Shown in pieces: positions 15,969 to 25,456 of a stretch of 64,000 nt of DNA. How positions within the stretch are numbered: position 1 is the stretch's first letter; each line of letters starts with the position of its first letter. Source of the DNA: Pseudomonadales bacterium (GTDB lineage: Bacteria > Pseudomonadota > Gammaproteobacteria > Pseudomonadales > Azotimanducaceae); the NCBI GenBank assembly GCA_012103505.1, contig WLWP01000001.1, forward strand, positions 1,364,001 through 1,428,000, in the 5' to 3' direction. The translations under genes were made by a program, and so were the position numbers. Below the pieces are notes generated by a model. That model worked only from the letters and a program-made list of their open reading frames with translations, was not told where the DNA came from and did not search any database.

Positions 15969-17652
15969 TGCCATCGTAGTCGGTTCTGGGATGAGCGGTG
16001 GTTGGAGTGCCAAGGAGCTGTCCGAACGTGGCCTCAAGGTGCTTGTGCTGGAACGAGGTTTTCATGTCGAACCGAGTGAGCACTACTCCGACACACTTGC
16101 TCCCTGGCAACATCCTAACTTCAATGAAATTCCGCAAGACGAAATTACCGAGCACTACCCGATCCAGCACCGTGGTGTTAGCTACGCTGTTAAGTCCTCA
16201 AACCGGCACTTTTGGGTAAAAGACGATGAGCATCCCTATTCTGTGGAACCTGGGACAGACTATGATTGGTTGCGTGGCTACCACCTCGGCGGTCGCTCAA
16301 TCACATGGGGAAGACAAAGCTACCGACTCAGCGATATCGACTTCGAAGCCAATAAGAAAGAAAACATCGGCATCGATTGGCCAGTCCGCTACAAGGATAT
16401 TGCCCCTTGGTACGACCACGTTGAACGATTTGCAGGGATTGCAGGTGCCAACGAAGGGCTTGATCAATTGCCCGACGGCGTCTTTCAACCACCATTTGCT
16501 CTGACTGATGCAGAACTTGCCTTCAAATCCAGGGTAGAACAGAAATTTCCCGGCCGACGCGTGATTCATGCCCGTGTGGCCCACCTCACCGAACCTACAG
16601 AAGAGCAAACTGCTTTGGGTCGGCACGCTTGTCAGGCACGCAATGCCTGCTCGTTGGGCTGTACGTTCAAAGCTTACTTTTCATCGCTTAACGCAACACT
16701 CCCGGTAGCCTTGCAGACGGGTAACACAACGATTAAAACTGACGCTCTTGTAACGTCGTTAAACCACGACCCGGCAAGTGGCAAAGTAACCGGCGTGAAC
16801 GTACTGGATCAAAAAACAAGAACCCGCACCACATATTCAGCCAAGCTGATTTTTCTCAATGCCTCGGCGATTGATTCCGCGTTGATTCTCCTCAATTCAA
16901 AAACGCAGGCAAACCCCACAGGTCTAGCGAACAGTTCCAACCAAGTAGGCCGTAATCTAATGGACCATGTGAGCGCAGGAGGCGTCTCCGGCCGTATTGA
17001 TGGCTTCGAAGGACTGACTATTTTCGGCCGCCGCCCTGGTGGTTTCTACATCCCGCGCTACAGCAACATCACAGAAGACGACAAACCTTATCGACGCGGA
17101 TTCGGCTTCCAAGGTGGTTCTGGACCAATCAATCGTCGACCAGAGACTCAAGCCGGAATTGGCGCGGATTATAAGTCTAAACATCGCCAACCCGGCCCGT
17201 GGTACATCGGCTTCAGCGCTTTTGGCGAAATCCTCCCTAACTCGAATAACCGAGTGACCTTGCATCCAACGCGACGCGACAGATGGGGGCAAGCCCTACC
17301 CCACTTCGATTGCAGCATGGGCAAGAACGAAGAACAGATGATGAATGCCGCCCGCGAAGACGGGGTAGCGATGCTAGAAGCTGCCGGTTGCACAGACATT
17401 CGGGCTGCTGTGCAAGGCCTATCTCTACCCGGTAATCGCATTCACGAAATGGGCAGCGCGCGAATGGGCCATGATCCTTCCTCATCCGTACTCAACGGCT
17501 GGTGCCAAGCACATGACGTAGCTAACCTATTCGTCACAGATGGCTCTTTCATGACTTCAGCTGGCTGCCAAAACCCGTCGCTTGGATATATGGCATTTTC
17601 TGCGCGCGCAGCGCACTATGCTGCAGACTTGCTTGCCGATGGGACACTTTAG
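15958..17652 (+). CDS. GMC-family FAD-dependent oxidoreductase
   Basis: A 564-aa flavoprotein starting at the ATG at 15958, which has a GGAG just upstream and overlaps the small-subunit gene by 11 bases. FAD-binding GSGMSGG is at residues 9-15, followed by an Glu-containing ELxxxGxxVLVLERG pattern; HLGGRSITWG and GRNLMDHV are GMC motifs; the C-terminal domain carries HEMGSARMG and NPSLGYMA. No signal peptide is present, consistent with piggy-back export by the Tat-type partner. It likely oxidises a sugar, polyol or alcohol in the periplasm; the substrate is unknown. No cytochrome subunit lies next to it. Confidence 0.92.
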   Translation: MQFDAIVVGSGMSGGWSAKELSERGLKVLVLERGFHVEPSEHYSDTLAPWQHPNFNEIPQDEITEHYPIQHRGVSYAVKSSNRHFWVKDDEHPYSVEPGTDYDWLRGYHLGGRSITWGRQSYRLSDIDFEANKKENIGIDWPVRYKDIAPWYDHVERFAGIAGANEGLDQLPDGVFQPPFALTDAELAFKSRVEQKFPGRRVIHARVAHLTEPTEEQTALGRHACQARNACSLGCTFKAYFSSLNATLPVALQTGNTTIKTDALVTSLNHDPASGKVTGVNVLDQKTRTRTTYSAKLIFLNASAIDSALILLNSKTQANPTGLANSSNQVGRNLMDHVSAGGVSGRIDGFEGLTIFGRRPGGFYIPRYSNITEDDKPYRRGFGFQGGSGPINRRPETQAGIGADYKSKHRQPGPWYIGFSAFGEILPNSNNRVTLHPTRRDRWGQALPHFDCSMGKNEEQMMNAAREDGVAMLEAAGCTDIRAAVQGLSLPGNRIHEMGSARMGHDPSSSVLNGWCQAHDVANLFVTDGSFMTSAGCQNPSLGYMAFSARAAHYAADLLADGTL

Positions 17653-17711
17653 GGGCTTATGATATCGAGCCTACCGAACGACAAAAACCGAAGCAGAAAA
17701 GCAGAAGGTTC

Positions 17712-17743
17712 GAAAGTTAGAAAGCTAGAAAGCTAGAAAACAG
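17712..17743. repeat. 8-bp purine-rich tandem repeat before the HEWGH gene
   Basis: Four 8-bp units: GAAAGTTA, GAAAGCTA, GAAAGCTA and GAAAACAG. They run straight into the AGGAGG Shine-Dalgarno (17742-17747) of the gene starting at 17755. Two related, less regular AGCAGAA units precede them. Confidence 0.65.
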
Positions 17744-17754
17744 GAGGACATCCA

Positions 17755-18429
17755 ATGTCAGACCAAACTCTCAATCCAGATGAACTTGCAGAAGAGCCAA
17801 CGGGAGCTGATATAGAAATCGACGCAGATACGCCACAAGGTCGATTTGCATTGTCGAAAAAGGACATCTCTCGAGTTAAGAGAATTGGTAGCTGGCACGG
17901 CGCGGCGGTGCTTGCCGGATTGGGGCTTTATGGCGCCGCCAATGCTTGGGCGGTTTCGTCTGGGCTTGTTCTTGCGCACATTGTCGCTATTGGTAACGCA
18001 GTGGTCGTGGCGTCCGCTTTATCTGGAATATTCCACGAATGGGGTCACTTTACGGGATCGAAACTTACCGGCTCTATCGCACCTGTGTCGAAAAAGCCTG
18101 TCCGTTTTTACTTCATGTTCAATTTTGATATGGAACAAAATTCAGTTTCTCAGTTCATTGGACTGAGCCTAGGTGGGATCCTTGCAAACTGGTTGCTGGT
18201 ATTGCTTATCTTGGCCCTTATACCGATTACGAGTCTCGCGGCAGCGGCTTTGGTCGCGGTAGCCATCGCTCGTGCAGTAAATGTGAGTTTCTTCGAAGTT
18301 CCCATTGTACTGAGAGTGCGCGAATCACAAGACCCCACAAAAGAACTAAACCACCAACTGGAAACCTTCGGTTTAAAACAAACCCCTGGGATCATTGCAG
18401 GCGCACTCGCGTTCCTCGCGTTTACCTAA
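17755..18429 (+). CDS. Small HEWGH-motif membrane protein (putative metalloprotease-like), paralog 1
   Basis: A 224-aa protein with an acidic N-terminal tail and about five hydrophobic segments after residue 50. H94-E-W-G-H98 is an HExxH zinc-type motif at the end of a membrane segment, as in intramembrane M50-type proteases, but I see no NPDG/LDG motif and no PDZ domain. A second conserved block, FDMEQNSVSQFIGLSLGGILA, follows at about 122-142. The same two blocks occur in the protein at 51461. AGGAGG precedes the ATG, and purine-rich repeats precede that. It lies downstream of the GMC oxidoreductase. Its function is unknown. Confidence 0.8.
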   Translation: MSDQTLNPDELAEEPTGADIEIDADTPQGRFALSKKDISRVKRIGSWHGAAVLAGLGLYGAANAWAVSSGLVLAHIVAIGNAVVVASALSGIFHEWGHFTGSKLTGSIAPVSKKPVRFYFMFNFDMEQNSVSQFIGLSLGGILANWLLVLLILALIPITSLAAAALVAVAIARAVNVSFFEVPIVLRVRESQDPTKELNHQLETFGLKQTPGIIAGALAFLAFT

Positions 18430-18444
18430 CTCCGGGATTCGTGT

Positions 18445-18900
18445 TCAGTGAACTAAGCCCAGTACGTCAAAGTTGACGTACTGGTGGGTGCCGTCTTGAA
18501 ATTGTAGTTCGATGACTACTGGTTCGTTTAACTCCTGAACGCCAAACAACATAAGGTGCATACCCCCGGTTTCGAAACGAACAGTTTCTCCGGGTTTGAT
18601 CGCAACCTCTTTAAGACGGCGCATCTGCATCATGCCGGTTTCTTCAACACGCTTGGTTGTGTGCATCTCGATCGCACGAAACTCGCGACCGCTGGCACCC
18701 ACCAAGATCATCGGGACTTGGGACCGGTTTTCCAAGACCATATATCCCACAGTCTTGTCTGTACCAGGTACTAGGGTACGAACTCCTGCATCACGTACCT
18801 GTAGATCTTGCTCCGCACACGCTACCAGCCCGCCGCTTAAAATAGCGGTCAAGCACAGTGTGAGTGGTCTATAAAACACCAGCAGCCGCAGACATAACAT
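18445..18900 (-). CDS. PCu(A)C-type copper-binding lipoprotein
   Basis: A 151-aa protein with an N-terminal hydrophobic leader and lipobox-like LVACA, placing it as an exported lipoprotein. The copper motif of the PCu(A)C/DUF461 family is present: EMHTT, then MMQMR, then GGMHLML, i.e. His/Met pairs suited to Cu(I). Family members deliver copper to the CuA centre of cytochrome oxidase or buffer periplasmic copper. The start overlaps the end of the luciferase-like gene by 32 bases, and a 26-bp palindrome lies inside its last codons. Confidence 0.88.
   Translation of the reverse strand: MLCLRLLVFYRPLTLCLTAILSGGLVACAEQDLQVRDAGVRTLVPGTDKTVGYMVLENRSQVPMILVGASGREFRAIEMHTTKRVEETGMMQMRRLKEVAIKPGETVRFETGGMHLMLFGVQELNEPVVIELQFQDGTHQYVNFDVLGLVH
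18459..18484. repeat. 26-bp near-perfect palindrome inside the PCu(A)C 3' end
   Basis: CCAGTACGTCAA (18459-18470) and TTGACGTACTGG (18473-18484) form a perfect 12-bp inverted repeat with a two-base spacer. It is in coding sequence about 15 codons from the stop. There is no T-tract, so it is not a typical intrinsic terminator; a protein-binding site or transcript-end hairpin is possible. Confidence 0.5.
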
Positions 18901-19846
18901 CCTTGGTGACTTGGAGACGATCTTCGCCCCAGGGCATTGGCATTAGAATTGGGTATTCAACACCGGCATCAATATAAGACTGAACGAATTGCGTGACGTC
19001 ACTGCCTGAGCCAATAAAGTTAATCGCTTGAATCATCTCTTCCGAAATAGCCGCCAAAGCACCATCGCGGTCTTTTTCGGCTTGCCTGGCGCGCAGGTTG
19101 TCGACCTCATCACCAAAACCTGCAGCGCGAAACATATTCGCGTAGCCATCAGCCATGGAATAGTTGAAAAGATCCCGACGCGCAGACTTGGCGGACCGAT
19201 CAAGATCACCAACGGCTGCATGGACGTAGCACATGATTTGCGCATCCCCGCCTTTACGGACTTGTGCGACCGCAGTGGGAACATGTGCCGCTGGTATATA
19301 GTTCAGTAGAACGCCGTCAGCAACTTCACCGGCAAGCTTCAACATTTGCGGGTTTAGCGCTGCCATGACAATTTTTGGCCGACGCTCAGGCAAACGAACT
19401 GCGAGCCGAAAGCGCTTAACCGACCAAAAGTCACCTTCAAATGTGACAGATTCACCTGCAAGACACTCTCTTAGTAACGCGACATACTCTCTCATCATCG
19501 CAATTGGCCGCTCAGCCTTCGGCGCTCCGTGGCCTCGTAAAATTCCCGGCGCGGAGACGCCTAAACCTAAGAACACATCAGCATCAGGACTCAGCGATTG
19601 CAGAGTCGCCGCTGTCATTGCGGCCAGTGGTGGCGTACGGAGTTGGACTGGCACAATGCCAGTGCCCAAACCGAGGTTCGGCGAGGACGCAGATACAGCG
19701 CCGAGTAATGTAAAAGCATCCGAACCTGTTGCTTCCACTGTCCAGAGGGAGCTGTATCCCATACCCTCTGCCAATTGTGCGATATCAATGACTGCTCGAG
19801 TGCCTAAGACCGAGAGGCTACCGAATGTGACACCTAGCTGGCTCAT
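18869..19846 (-). CDS. Luciferase-like (LLM) flavin-dependent oxidoreductase
   Basis: A 325-aa TIM-barrel protein of the bacterial luciferase/F420 superfamily: LGVTFGSLSVL at the N-terminus, LGLGTGIVPVQLRTPPLAAM, then DVFLGLGVSAPGI. Members use reduced FMN or F420; which one is used here is not clear. The ATG is preceded by AAGGAT. It is divergent from the HlyD-ABC exporter genes and probably cotranscribed with PCu(A)C downstream because of the overlap. Confidence 0.9.
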   Translation of the reverse strand: MSQLGVTFGSLSVLGTRAVIDIAQLAEGMGYSSLWTVEATGSDAFTLLGAVSASSPNLGLGTGIVPVQLRTPPLAAMTAATLQSLSPDADVFLGLGVSAPGILRGHGAPKAERPIAMMREYVALLRECLAGESVTFEGDFWSVKRFRLAVRLPERRPKIVMAALNPQMLKLAGEVADGVLLNYIPAAHVPTAVAQVRKGGDAQIMCYVHAAVGDLDRSAKSARRDLFNYSMADGYANMFRAAGFGDEVDNLRARQAEKDRDGALAAISEEMIQAINFIGSGSDVTQFVQSYIDAGVEYPILMPMPWGEDRLQVTKDVMSAAAGVL

Positions 19847-19949
19847 GCTGCATCCTTATAATTTGCGCGAGTCCGGCATTGTGCTGAATTGAGTCTCTAG
19901 CGCAAACTATTTTCACGCTGTTCACGACAAACGACTCATGAGGGTGCAA

Positions 19950-21269
19950 ATGACGAAGGAACCGGTGTCTCAACTGCGAACTGATTCGGGATCTTCCGAT
20001 ATATCAGGCGCGGGAATGGATCGCGTGATTGCTAACCCACAGCCTTGGTGGCGCCGATGGGGCATCGTTGCTGGGAGCATCTTGTTGCTGGTTGGCGTAC
20101 TTTTCTTTGGCCGCGACTTGTTTTCAGGAAGCACATTCCACATTGAGAACAGCCGTATTGTGGTAGCACCCGTGACCAGCGGCAAATTTGATGACTTTAT
20201 CCCAATCCGGGGACGCGTCACCCCATTAAAGACCGTCTATCTAGATGCGATCGAGGGTGGACAAGTACAACGCCGATACGTCGAGGACGGTGCCACGGTC
20301 AACGCTGGTGACCTTATCGTGTCCCTTGGCAACACAACCTTGCAACTCGACGTCACCCGTAACGAGGCTATGGTTACCGAGCAGCTCAACAACATGCGTA
20401 GCATAGAGCTGCAGTTGGAACAAAATCGCCTTCAGCACAAAAGAAATTTGGTTGAAATTGACTATCAAATCCAGAGATTGGGCCGTCAAGTCGAGCGACT
20501 TTCGAACCTAGATATCGCGGGCGTCGCCGCTAAGAGTCAGCTGGAGGATTCAGAAGACGAACTCGCTTACTACAACAATCGTCGCGCAGTAACGCTTGAA
20601 AGTCAGGCTACCGACGCCCGCCTACAGGAAACACAGCTCGCATTCTTGCGAACATCATCTACGCAATTGGAAGAAAGTTTGGTGCTTGCTCGACAAAACT
20701 TAGACGCTTTGAATGTCCGCGCCCCTGTGCCCGGGAAGCTCTCAGGCTTGGATGTGGAAATCGGTCAGAGCATACAAAGAGGTGGGCGCCTTGGCCAAAT
20801 CGATGATCCAAACAATTTCAAACTGCGTGTCGCTATCGACGAGTTTTATCTCAATCGCGTGGATATCGGTCAAGCGGCTTCGATGGAAAACGAACCGAGG
20901 TTTGAACTCGAGGTCGGCAAGATCTATCCGCAGGTTAAAGATGGCCAGTTCGAACTTGATCTTCATTACCTTGGCGAACAACCAGCAAACATACGTCGTG
21001 GCCAAACCATACAAGCCACATTGACTCTTGGTGACTCGGCCGACGCACTGCTAGTACCGAACGGCACCTTTTTTCAAGATACTGGCGGTAACTGGATGTT
21101 TGTTTTGAACGACGATGGCACGGAAGCCAACAAGCGCCCTGTCCGACTTGGACGGCGCAACTCTGAGTACATTGAAGTCCTCGATGGCTTAGCAGCGGGA
21201 GAACGTGTCATCACCAGCGCGTACTCCGCCTATCGTGAAATGGATCGCCTAACCCTCTCTGCCGAATAA
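19950..21269 (+). CDS. Periplasmic adaptor (HlyD/MacA-type) of an ABC exporter
   Basis: About 439 aa from the ATG at 19950 (GAGG upstream); an ATG at 19938 is also possible. One transmembrane helix (residues about 33-52) is followed by a split lipoyl domain, a coiled-coil hairpin (QLNNMRSIELQLEQNRLQ and RLQETQLAFLRTSS) and the barrel/membrane-proximal parts ending RVITSAYSAYREMDRL. This is a membrane fusion protein that bridges an inner-membrane ABC transporter to an outer-membrane channel. It is followed by an ATPase and an FtsX-type permease; no TolC-like gene is in the window. Confidence 0.92.
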   Translation: MTKEPVSQLRTDSGSSDISGAGMDRVIANPQPWWRRWGIVAGSILLLVGVLFFGRDLFSGSTFHIENSRIVVAPVTSGKFDDFIPIRGRVTPLKTVYLDAIEGGQVQRRYVEDGATVNAGDLIVSLGNTTLQLDVTRNEAMVTEQLNNMRSIELQLEQNRLQHKRNLVEIDYQIQRLGRQVERLSNLDIAGVAAKSQLEDSEDELAYYNNRRAVTLESQATDARLQETQLAFLRTSSTQLEESLVLARQNLDALNVRAPVPGKLSGLDVEIGQSIQRGGRLGQIDDPNNFKLRVAIDEFYLNRVDIGQAASMENEPRFELEVGKIYPQVKDGQFELDLHYLGEQPANIRRGQTIQATLTLGDSADALLVPNGTFFQDTGGNWMFVLNDDGTEANKRPVRLGRRNSEYIEVLDGLAAGERVITSAYSAYREMDRLTLSAE

Positions 21270-21277
21270 GGAAACCC

Positions 21278-21961
21278 ATGCTTTCACTCAAAAGCCTGAG
21301 CAAGTATTACCGAACTGAAGACATAGAAACCGTAGCGCTAGATAGCATCGATGTTGATATAAGCGAGGGCGAGTTCGTTGCAATCATGGGCCCATCTGGG
21401 TGTGGTAAATCGACCCTCCTCAATATCATTGGAATGTTAGATTCTCCATCTGAGGGCGAATATTGGTTCAAGGAGCAAAACGTAGCCACTTTACAGGAAC
21501 GCGCCTTAGCGGCTCTACGAAAACAACATATCGGCTTTATTTTTCAATCGTTTAACTTGATCGATGAGCTTTCTGTCGCCGAGAACATCGGATTAGCGCT
21601 CTTGTATCACGACGTTTCCAACTCACAAAGGAACGAACGTGTCGCTGAAGTCATGGAGCGAGTTGGTATCGCACATCGCGCCAAGCACATGCCTAGTCAG
21701 CTGTCCGGCGGACAACAACAACGTGTCGCTGTAGCGCGCGCCATCGTGGGCGATCAGTCACTAATACTCGCTGACGAACCGACGGGAAATTTGGACTCAA
21801 CACATGGCCAGGAAGTGATGGATATGCTTTCGCAACTCAACGGCGAAGGGACGACAATTGTCATGGTTACGCACAGCGAGCACCATGCTGAATACGCAAC
21901 TCGAGCCATCAATCTTTTCGACGGCAAAGTCGTCACCGCTCTCGATGAGGCCGTCGCTTAG
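21278..21961 (+). CDS. MacB/LolD-type ABC transporter ATPase
   Basis: A 227-aa ATPase with Walker A GPSGCGKST near residues 37-45, Q-loop FQSFNL, signature LSGGQQQR, Walker B ILADEPTGNLD and the H-loop VTHSEH. The sequence belongs to the MacB/LolD/FtsE class that powers mechanotransmission-type exporters. It starts eight bases after the adaptor gene, and its stop overlaps the GTG start of the permease by one base, so the three genes form one operon. Confidence 0.95.
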   Translation: MLSLKSLSKYYRTEDIETVALDSIDVDISEGEFVAIMGPSGCGKSTLLNIIGMLDSPSEGEYWFKEQNVATLQERALAALRKQHIGFIFQSFNLIDELSVAENIGLALLYHDVSNSQRNERVAEVMERVGIAHRAKHMPSQLSGGQQQRVAVARAIVGDQSLILADEPTGNLDSTHGQEVMDMLSQLNGEGTTIVMVTHSEHHAEYATRAINLFDGKVVTALDEAVA

Positions 21962-24378
21962 TGTTCCTCAACTATTTACTCGTCGCGCTGCGGCAGCTCA
22001 AGAAAAACAAGCTATATGCCTCGATTAACATACTAGGTCTTAGCGTTGGTCTTACTGTTTTTTTGCTTGGATCACTAATCGTCCAATACGAGTACAGCCA
22101 CGATCTAAACTGGCGTGATGCAGATCGTATTTTCACAGTAGGCACGTTGTTCGGACCAACGGCAAACGTTGGTGTTGGCGAAGTGGACGGCATCTACACC
22201 GCATTCGCTCCCTTCATTGAAAGCGAACTTCCCGAAGTAGAAGCCGTTGCTCGGGTTGTTGGCCGTGAGTTCTTAGCCTCGATCGACGATGCGCATTACT
22301 ACCAGGAGATTCGTTTTGTCGATAAACAGTTTCTAGACATTTTCGACCTCGCATATATAGAGGGCGATGCAACCGCATTAGACGATCCGATGGGCGCGGT
22401 CATCACGCTCGCTATCAAGGAAAAATTCTTCGGCTCAGGGAGTGGCTTAGGCCGGTCATTTCAGCTCGATCATGGCACCACATTGCATGTCAGCGCTGTT
22501 ATCGAAGAAATGCCAAAAAATACGCACTTTTCTTCCTCCATAATTTCAGACGAACCATTCGAGATTTTTGCATCACTCGAGGCGCTCAAGGTAGCAGCCG
22601 ACTGGGATCTCGCTGGTAACTTCAACAACTTGTCGATGGGAGACCGGACCTATATTCGGCTATCACCGGACAAGGATCGCAATTGGTTGCAGGCCAACAT
22701 GGATGGCTTGTTCACGAGACATTACCCGGAGGATGATAGAGGTTTTATCAGTGGCGTTAGAGTACGCCCCTTAGTTGAAGCCAATACATTGCTGTGGGAC
22801 TCAATAGGGATTCCGATGGTGGATTCAATTCAACTTCTGTCGATCTTCGTCCTCCTGATTGCCATTGTGAACTACACGAATCTGGCCACAGCTCAGTCCC
22901 TTGGTCGCACCCGTGAAATCGGACTTCGTAAAACCATGGGCGCAAATCGCAGTCAACTCATCGTTCAGTTTGTCGTGGAGAGCATATGTGTGGCGATACT
23001 TGCAATGGTTGTCACCGCACTCACACTTTCATACCTCATCCCCGCCTTTAACGAAGTTTCGGACAAAGGTCTGCATGTTGATTGGCTGCTTACCATCCCT
23101 CTCCTTGGACTCACCGCACTCGGCGTCGGCGGCATCGCGGGTGCGTATCCTGCCTATCTCATCTCAAAAACAATGCCCATCGAGGCGTTACGAGACGGCG
23201 GCACACAGAGTGTCAAAGGCTCTTCGTTGCGTACCGGGATGCTCGTTATGCAGTTCAGTTTGTCCATTCTCATGTTGGCGATCGTGAGCGTCGTGTTTTT
23301 GCAGAATCAGAACGTAGTCAAGTCTTCTGAGATCTATCCGAAGACGCAGATGATCACCCTTTCAAGACTGAACTTAGATCCAATCCGCGAGCGTTTTGAA
23401 GCGTTGCACAACGAAATCACGCGCATTCCCGGTGTCGAATCGATGTCTTTCTCCAGCCATATTCCATTCGAACAGAGCAACTCGGGAATGAGTGTGGCGC
23501 GCGAGGCTGGTAACGAAGAGATCGGGTTTCTAATGAGCCAGATCTGGATAAGTGAAGATTTCATGCCGACATACAAAATCCCGATCATCAATGGCCGCAA
23601 CCTAACTGATTCCATCAGCGGTGATACGCTGTCGGATACTTCTGCGAATGTTCTCGTCAACGAACTCGCTTTGCAACGCCTTGGTTTCGACTCTGCCGAG
23701 GAAGCTGTTGGTAAAGTTTTCTACGAACTCAATCCTACAACGCCCCGCGCCTATACGATTGTTGGGGTAATACCCAATCAAAACTTCCAAGGTTTCCATA
23801 ACGTTATTAAACCAACCACTTTTAAAATGGCACCCGCAGCGTGGTACTACAGCTCAATACGAGCTGAGACAGAACAGATTGGTCGCGTGCGCGCAGACGT
23901 TGAACAGATTTGGGAACGTCTTGTGCCTGACTACCCCATTCAGGCAGGGTTTTTAAGTGATGAGTTCGATGAGACCTACGCCGTCTACAACTCTATAGCG
24001 GTCTTGCTCGGCGCATTCGCGTTTCTCGCCATGATGTTAAGTCTGATTGGTCTATTCGGCTTAGCGGCATTCATGGCTGCAACACGAACCAAGGAAATCG
24101 GTATTCGCAAAGTAATGGGCGCGAGCACAATACAAATTACTCGCTTGTTGATTTGGCGTTTCTCCCGTCCGGTCATGTGGGCATTGATCATCGCCCTACC
24201 GCTCGCCTATCTCGGTTCGCAACAATTTTTGAATTTCTTCGCAGACAGGATAGATTTTGTCGAGCTGATCATCCTGATCGCTGGTCTGGTCGGCGTGATC
24301 ATTTCTTGGCTGGTGGTCTCTTTGCACGCTATTCGAGTCGCCCAAACGAACCCGATCGTTGCCCTACGGTATGAGTAA
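21961..24378 (+). CDS. FtsX/MacB-type ABC permease
   Basis: An 805-aa protein with a GTG start overlapping the ATPase stop. It has two MacB_PCD-FtsX units: a first transmembrane helix at about 20-42 and a large periplasmic domain, helices at about 285-425, a second periplasmic domain from about 445, and C-terminal helices from about 680. The FtsX signature GRTREIGLRKTMGA occurs near residue 315 and TRTKEIGIRKVMGA near 705. Together with the adaptor and ATPase this is a putative tripartite exporter for a peptide, lipid or antibiotic-like compound. Confidence 0.93.
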   Translation: MFLNYLLVALRQLKKNKLYASINILGLSVGLTVFLLGSLIVQYEYSHDLNWRDADRIFTVGTLFGPTANVGVGEVDGIYTAFAPFIESELPEVEAVARVVGREFLASIDDAHYYQEIRFVDKQFLDIFDLAYIEGDATALDDPMGAVITLAIKEKFFGSGSGLGRSFQLDHGTTLHVSAVIEEMPKNTHFSSSIISDEPFEIFASLEALKVAADWDLAGNFNNLSMGDRTYIRLSPDKDRNWLQANMDGLFTRHYPEDDRGFISGVRVRPLVEANTLLWDSIGIPMVDSIQLLSIFVLLIAIVNYTNLATAQSLGRTREIGLRKTMGANRSQLIVQFVVESICVAILAMVVTALTLSYLIPAFNEVSDKGLHVDWLLTIPLLGLTALGVGGIAGAYPAYLISKTMPIEALRDGGTQSVKGSSLRTGMLVMQFSLSILMLAIVSVVFLQNQNVVKSSEIYPKTQMITLSRLNLDPIRERFEALHNEITRIPGVESMSFSSHIPFEQSNSGMSVAREAGNEEIGFLMSQIWISEDFMPTYKIPIINGRNLTDSISGDTLSDTSANVLVNELALQRLGFDSAEEAVGKVFYELNPTTPRAYTIVGVIPNQNFQGFHNVIKPTTFKMAPAAWYYSSIRAETEQIGRVRADVEQIWERLVPDYPIQAGFLSDEFDETYAVYNSIAVLLGAFAFLAMMLSLIGLFGLAAFMAATRTKEIGIRKVMGASTIQITRLLIWRFSRPVMWALIIALPLAYLGSQQFLNFFADRIDFVELIILIAGLVGVIISWLVVSLHAIRVAQTNPIVALRYE

Positions 24379-24408
24379 CGGCATCACGTAGACAGGACCT
24401 CTCGGGAA

Positions 24409-25413
24409 CTAGCCGAGCTTCACAATCGTTTTGCCAAAGTTTCGTCCAGCAAACAAATCACTGAATGCAGGACCTACACTTTCAATACCACTCAACATGT
24501 ATTCAGGCGCATTGAGCTTGTCTGTATCTATCCACTGCGCGAGCTGAGATCGCGCCTCTGGATATCGATCTACCTGTGTATGAGCGAAGAAACCTCGCAT
24601 CAAAGCTTCTTTCGTCACGAGCTGGAATAGGTTGCCAGGACCGCTGCCAGGATTCCCATAAGTGGCTACTGCGCCACACAATGCTATGCGTGCACCGACG
24701 GCGAGGTGGTCAAGGACAACCTCGAGAATCGGACCGCCAACATTGTCGAAATAAACATCAACGCCATTCGGACAAAGTGCGGCTAACTGTGCGCTAACAT
24801 CTCCTCGATGATTGACCGCACCCGCGTACCCGAGTTCAGCAACTACTCTCTCCGCCTTTTCATCACTACCGACGATGCCCACCGCTCTTGCACCGTGGAT
24901 CTGTGCAATTTGTCCCGCAATACTGCCAACCGCACCCGCTGCAGCACTGACTAGTACTGTTTCACCCGTCTTAGGCTTGCCGATATCAAGCATGCCAAAA
25001 TACGCCGACAATCCGGTATCGCCCAGAACGCCGAGATAGTAGTTCATAGGGTACGGCTCATCCGGATCGATTTTGACGATGAATTGACTATCGTCCGCGA
25101 CCGAGTACTCCTGCCAAGCGATGCGTGCCATCAACCAATCACCGACTTGGTATCCCGCGTGACGCGTCTCTATCACTTCACCCATAACAAGCCCCATCAC
25201 AGGCTCTCCCAGTGCCATCGCCGGGAGCACATCGTCACCGGCACTTTCATCCAGCCAATTGCGAAAACCCGCGTCCAGGGAGATAAAATGATTCTTGAGT
25301 AGTGCCTGTCCTTCAGACAGCGTCGGCAAGTTTTCTCTGCGCAGCGAAAAATCACTTGGTTTGGGATTGCCAACCGGTCGTTTAGCGAGCAGCACGCTAG
25401 TATTTTGGGTCAT
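24409..25413 (-). CDS. Zinc-free NADP-dependent oxidoreductase (MDR family)
   Basis: About 334 aa from the ATG at 25413, which has AAGGAA upstream; a start at 25482 would overlap the neighbouring gene. The N-terminal GroES-like domain is followed by a Rossmann fold with SAAAGAVGSIAGQIA (NADP site) and GVDVYFDNVGG. These are motifs of the leukotriene B4 dehydrogenase/prostaglandin reductase type, which reduces activated double bonds. It is the last gene of a minus-strand set with an LLM enzyme, MaoC and a Rieske oxygenase. Confidence 0.9.
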   Translation of the reverse strand: MTQNTSVLLAKRPVGNPKPSDFSLRRENLPTLSEGQALLKNHFISLDAGFRNWLDESAGDDVLPAMALGEPVMGLVMGEVIETRHAGYQVGDWLMARIAWQEYSVADDSQFIVKIDPDEPYPMNYYLGVLGDTGLSAYFGMLDIGKPKTGETVLVSAAAGAVGSIAGQIAQIHGARAVGIVGSDEKAERVVAELGYAGAVNHRGDVSAQLAALCPNGVDVYFDNVGGPILEVVLDHLAVGARIALCGAVATYGNPGSGPGNLFQLVTKEALMRGFFAHTQVDRYPEARSQLAQWIDTDKLNAPEYMLSGIESVGPAFSDLFAGRNFGKTIVKLG

Positions 25414-25456
25414 CGGTTCCTTTATCGTCTTGCTTGGAAAAATACAGTCGAAGTGT

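Noticed and set aside
19862..19906. Inverted repeat TTTGCGC ... GCGCAAA between the LLM and HlyD genes
   Set aside because: Only 7 bp arms with a 31-base spacer; this is expected by chance too often to call an operator.
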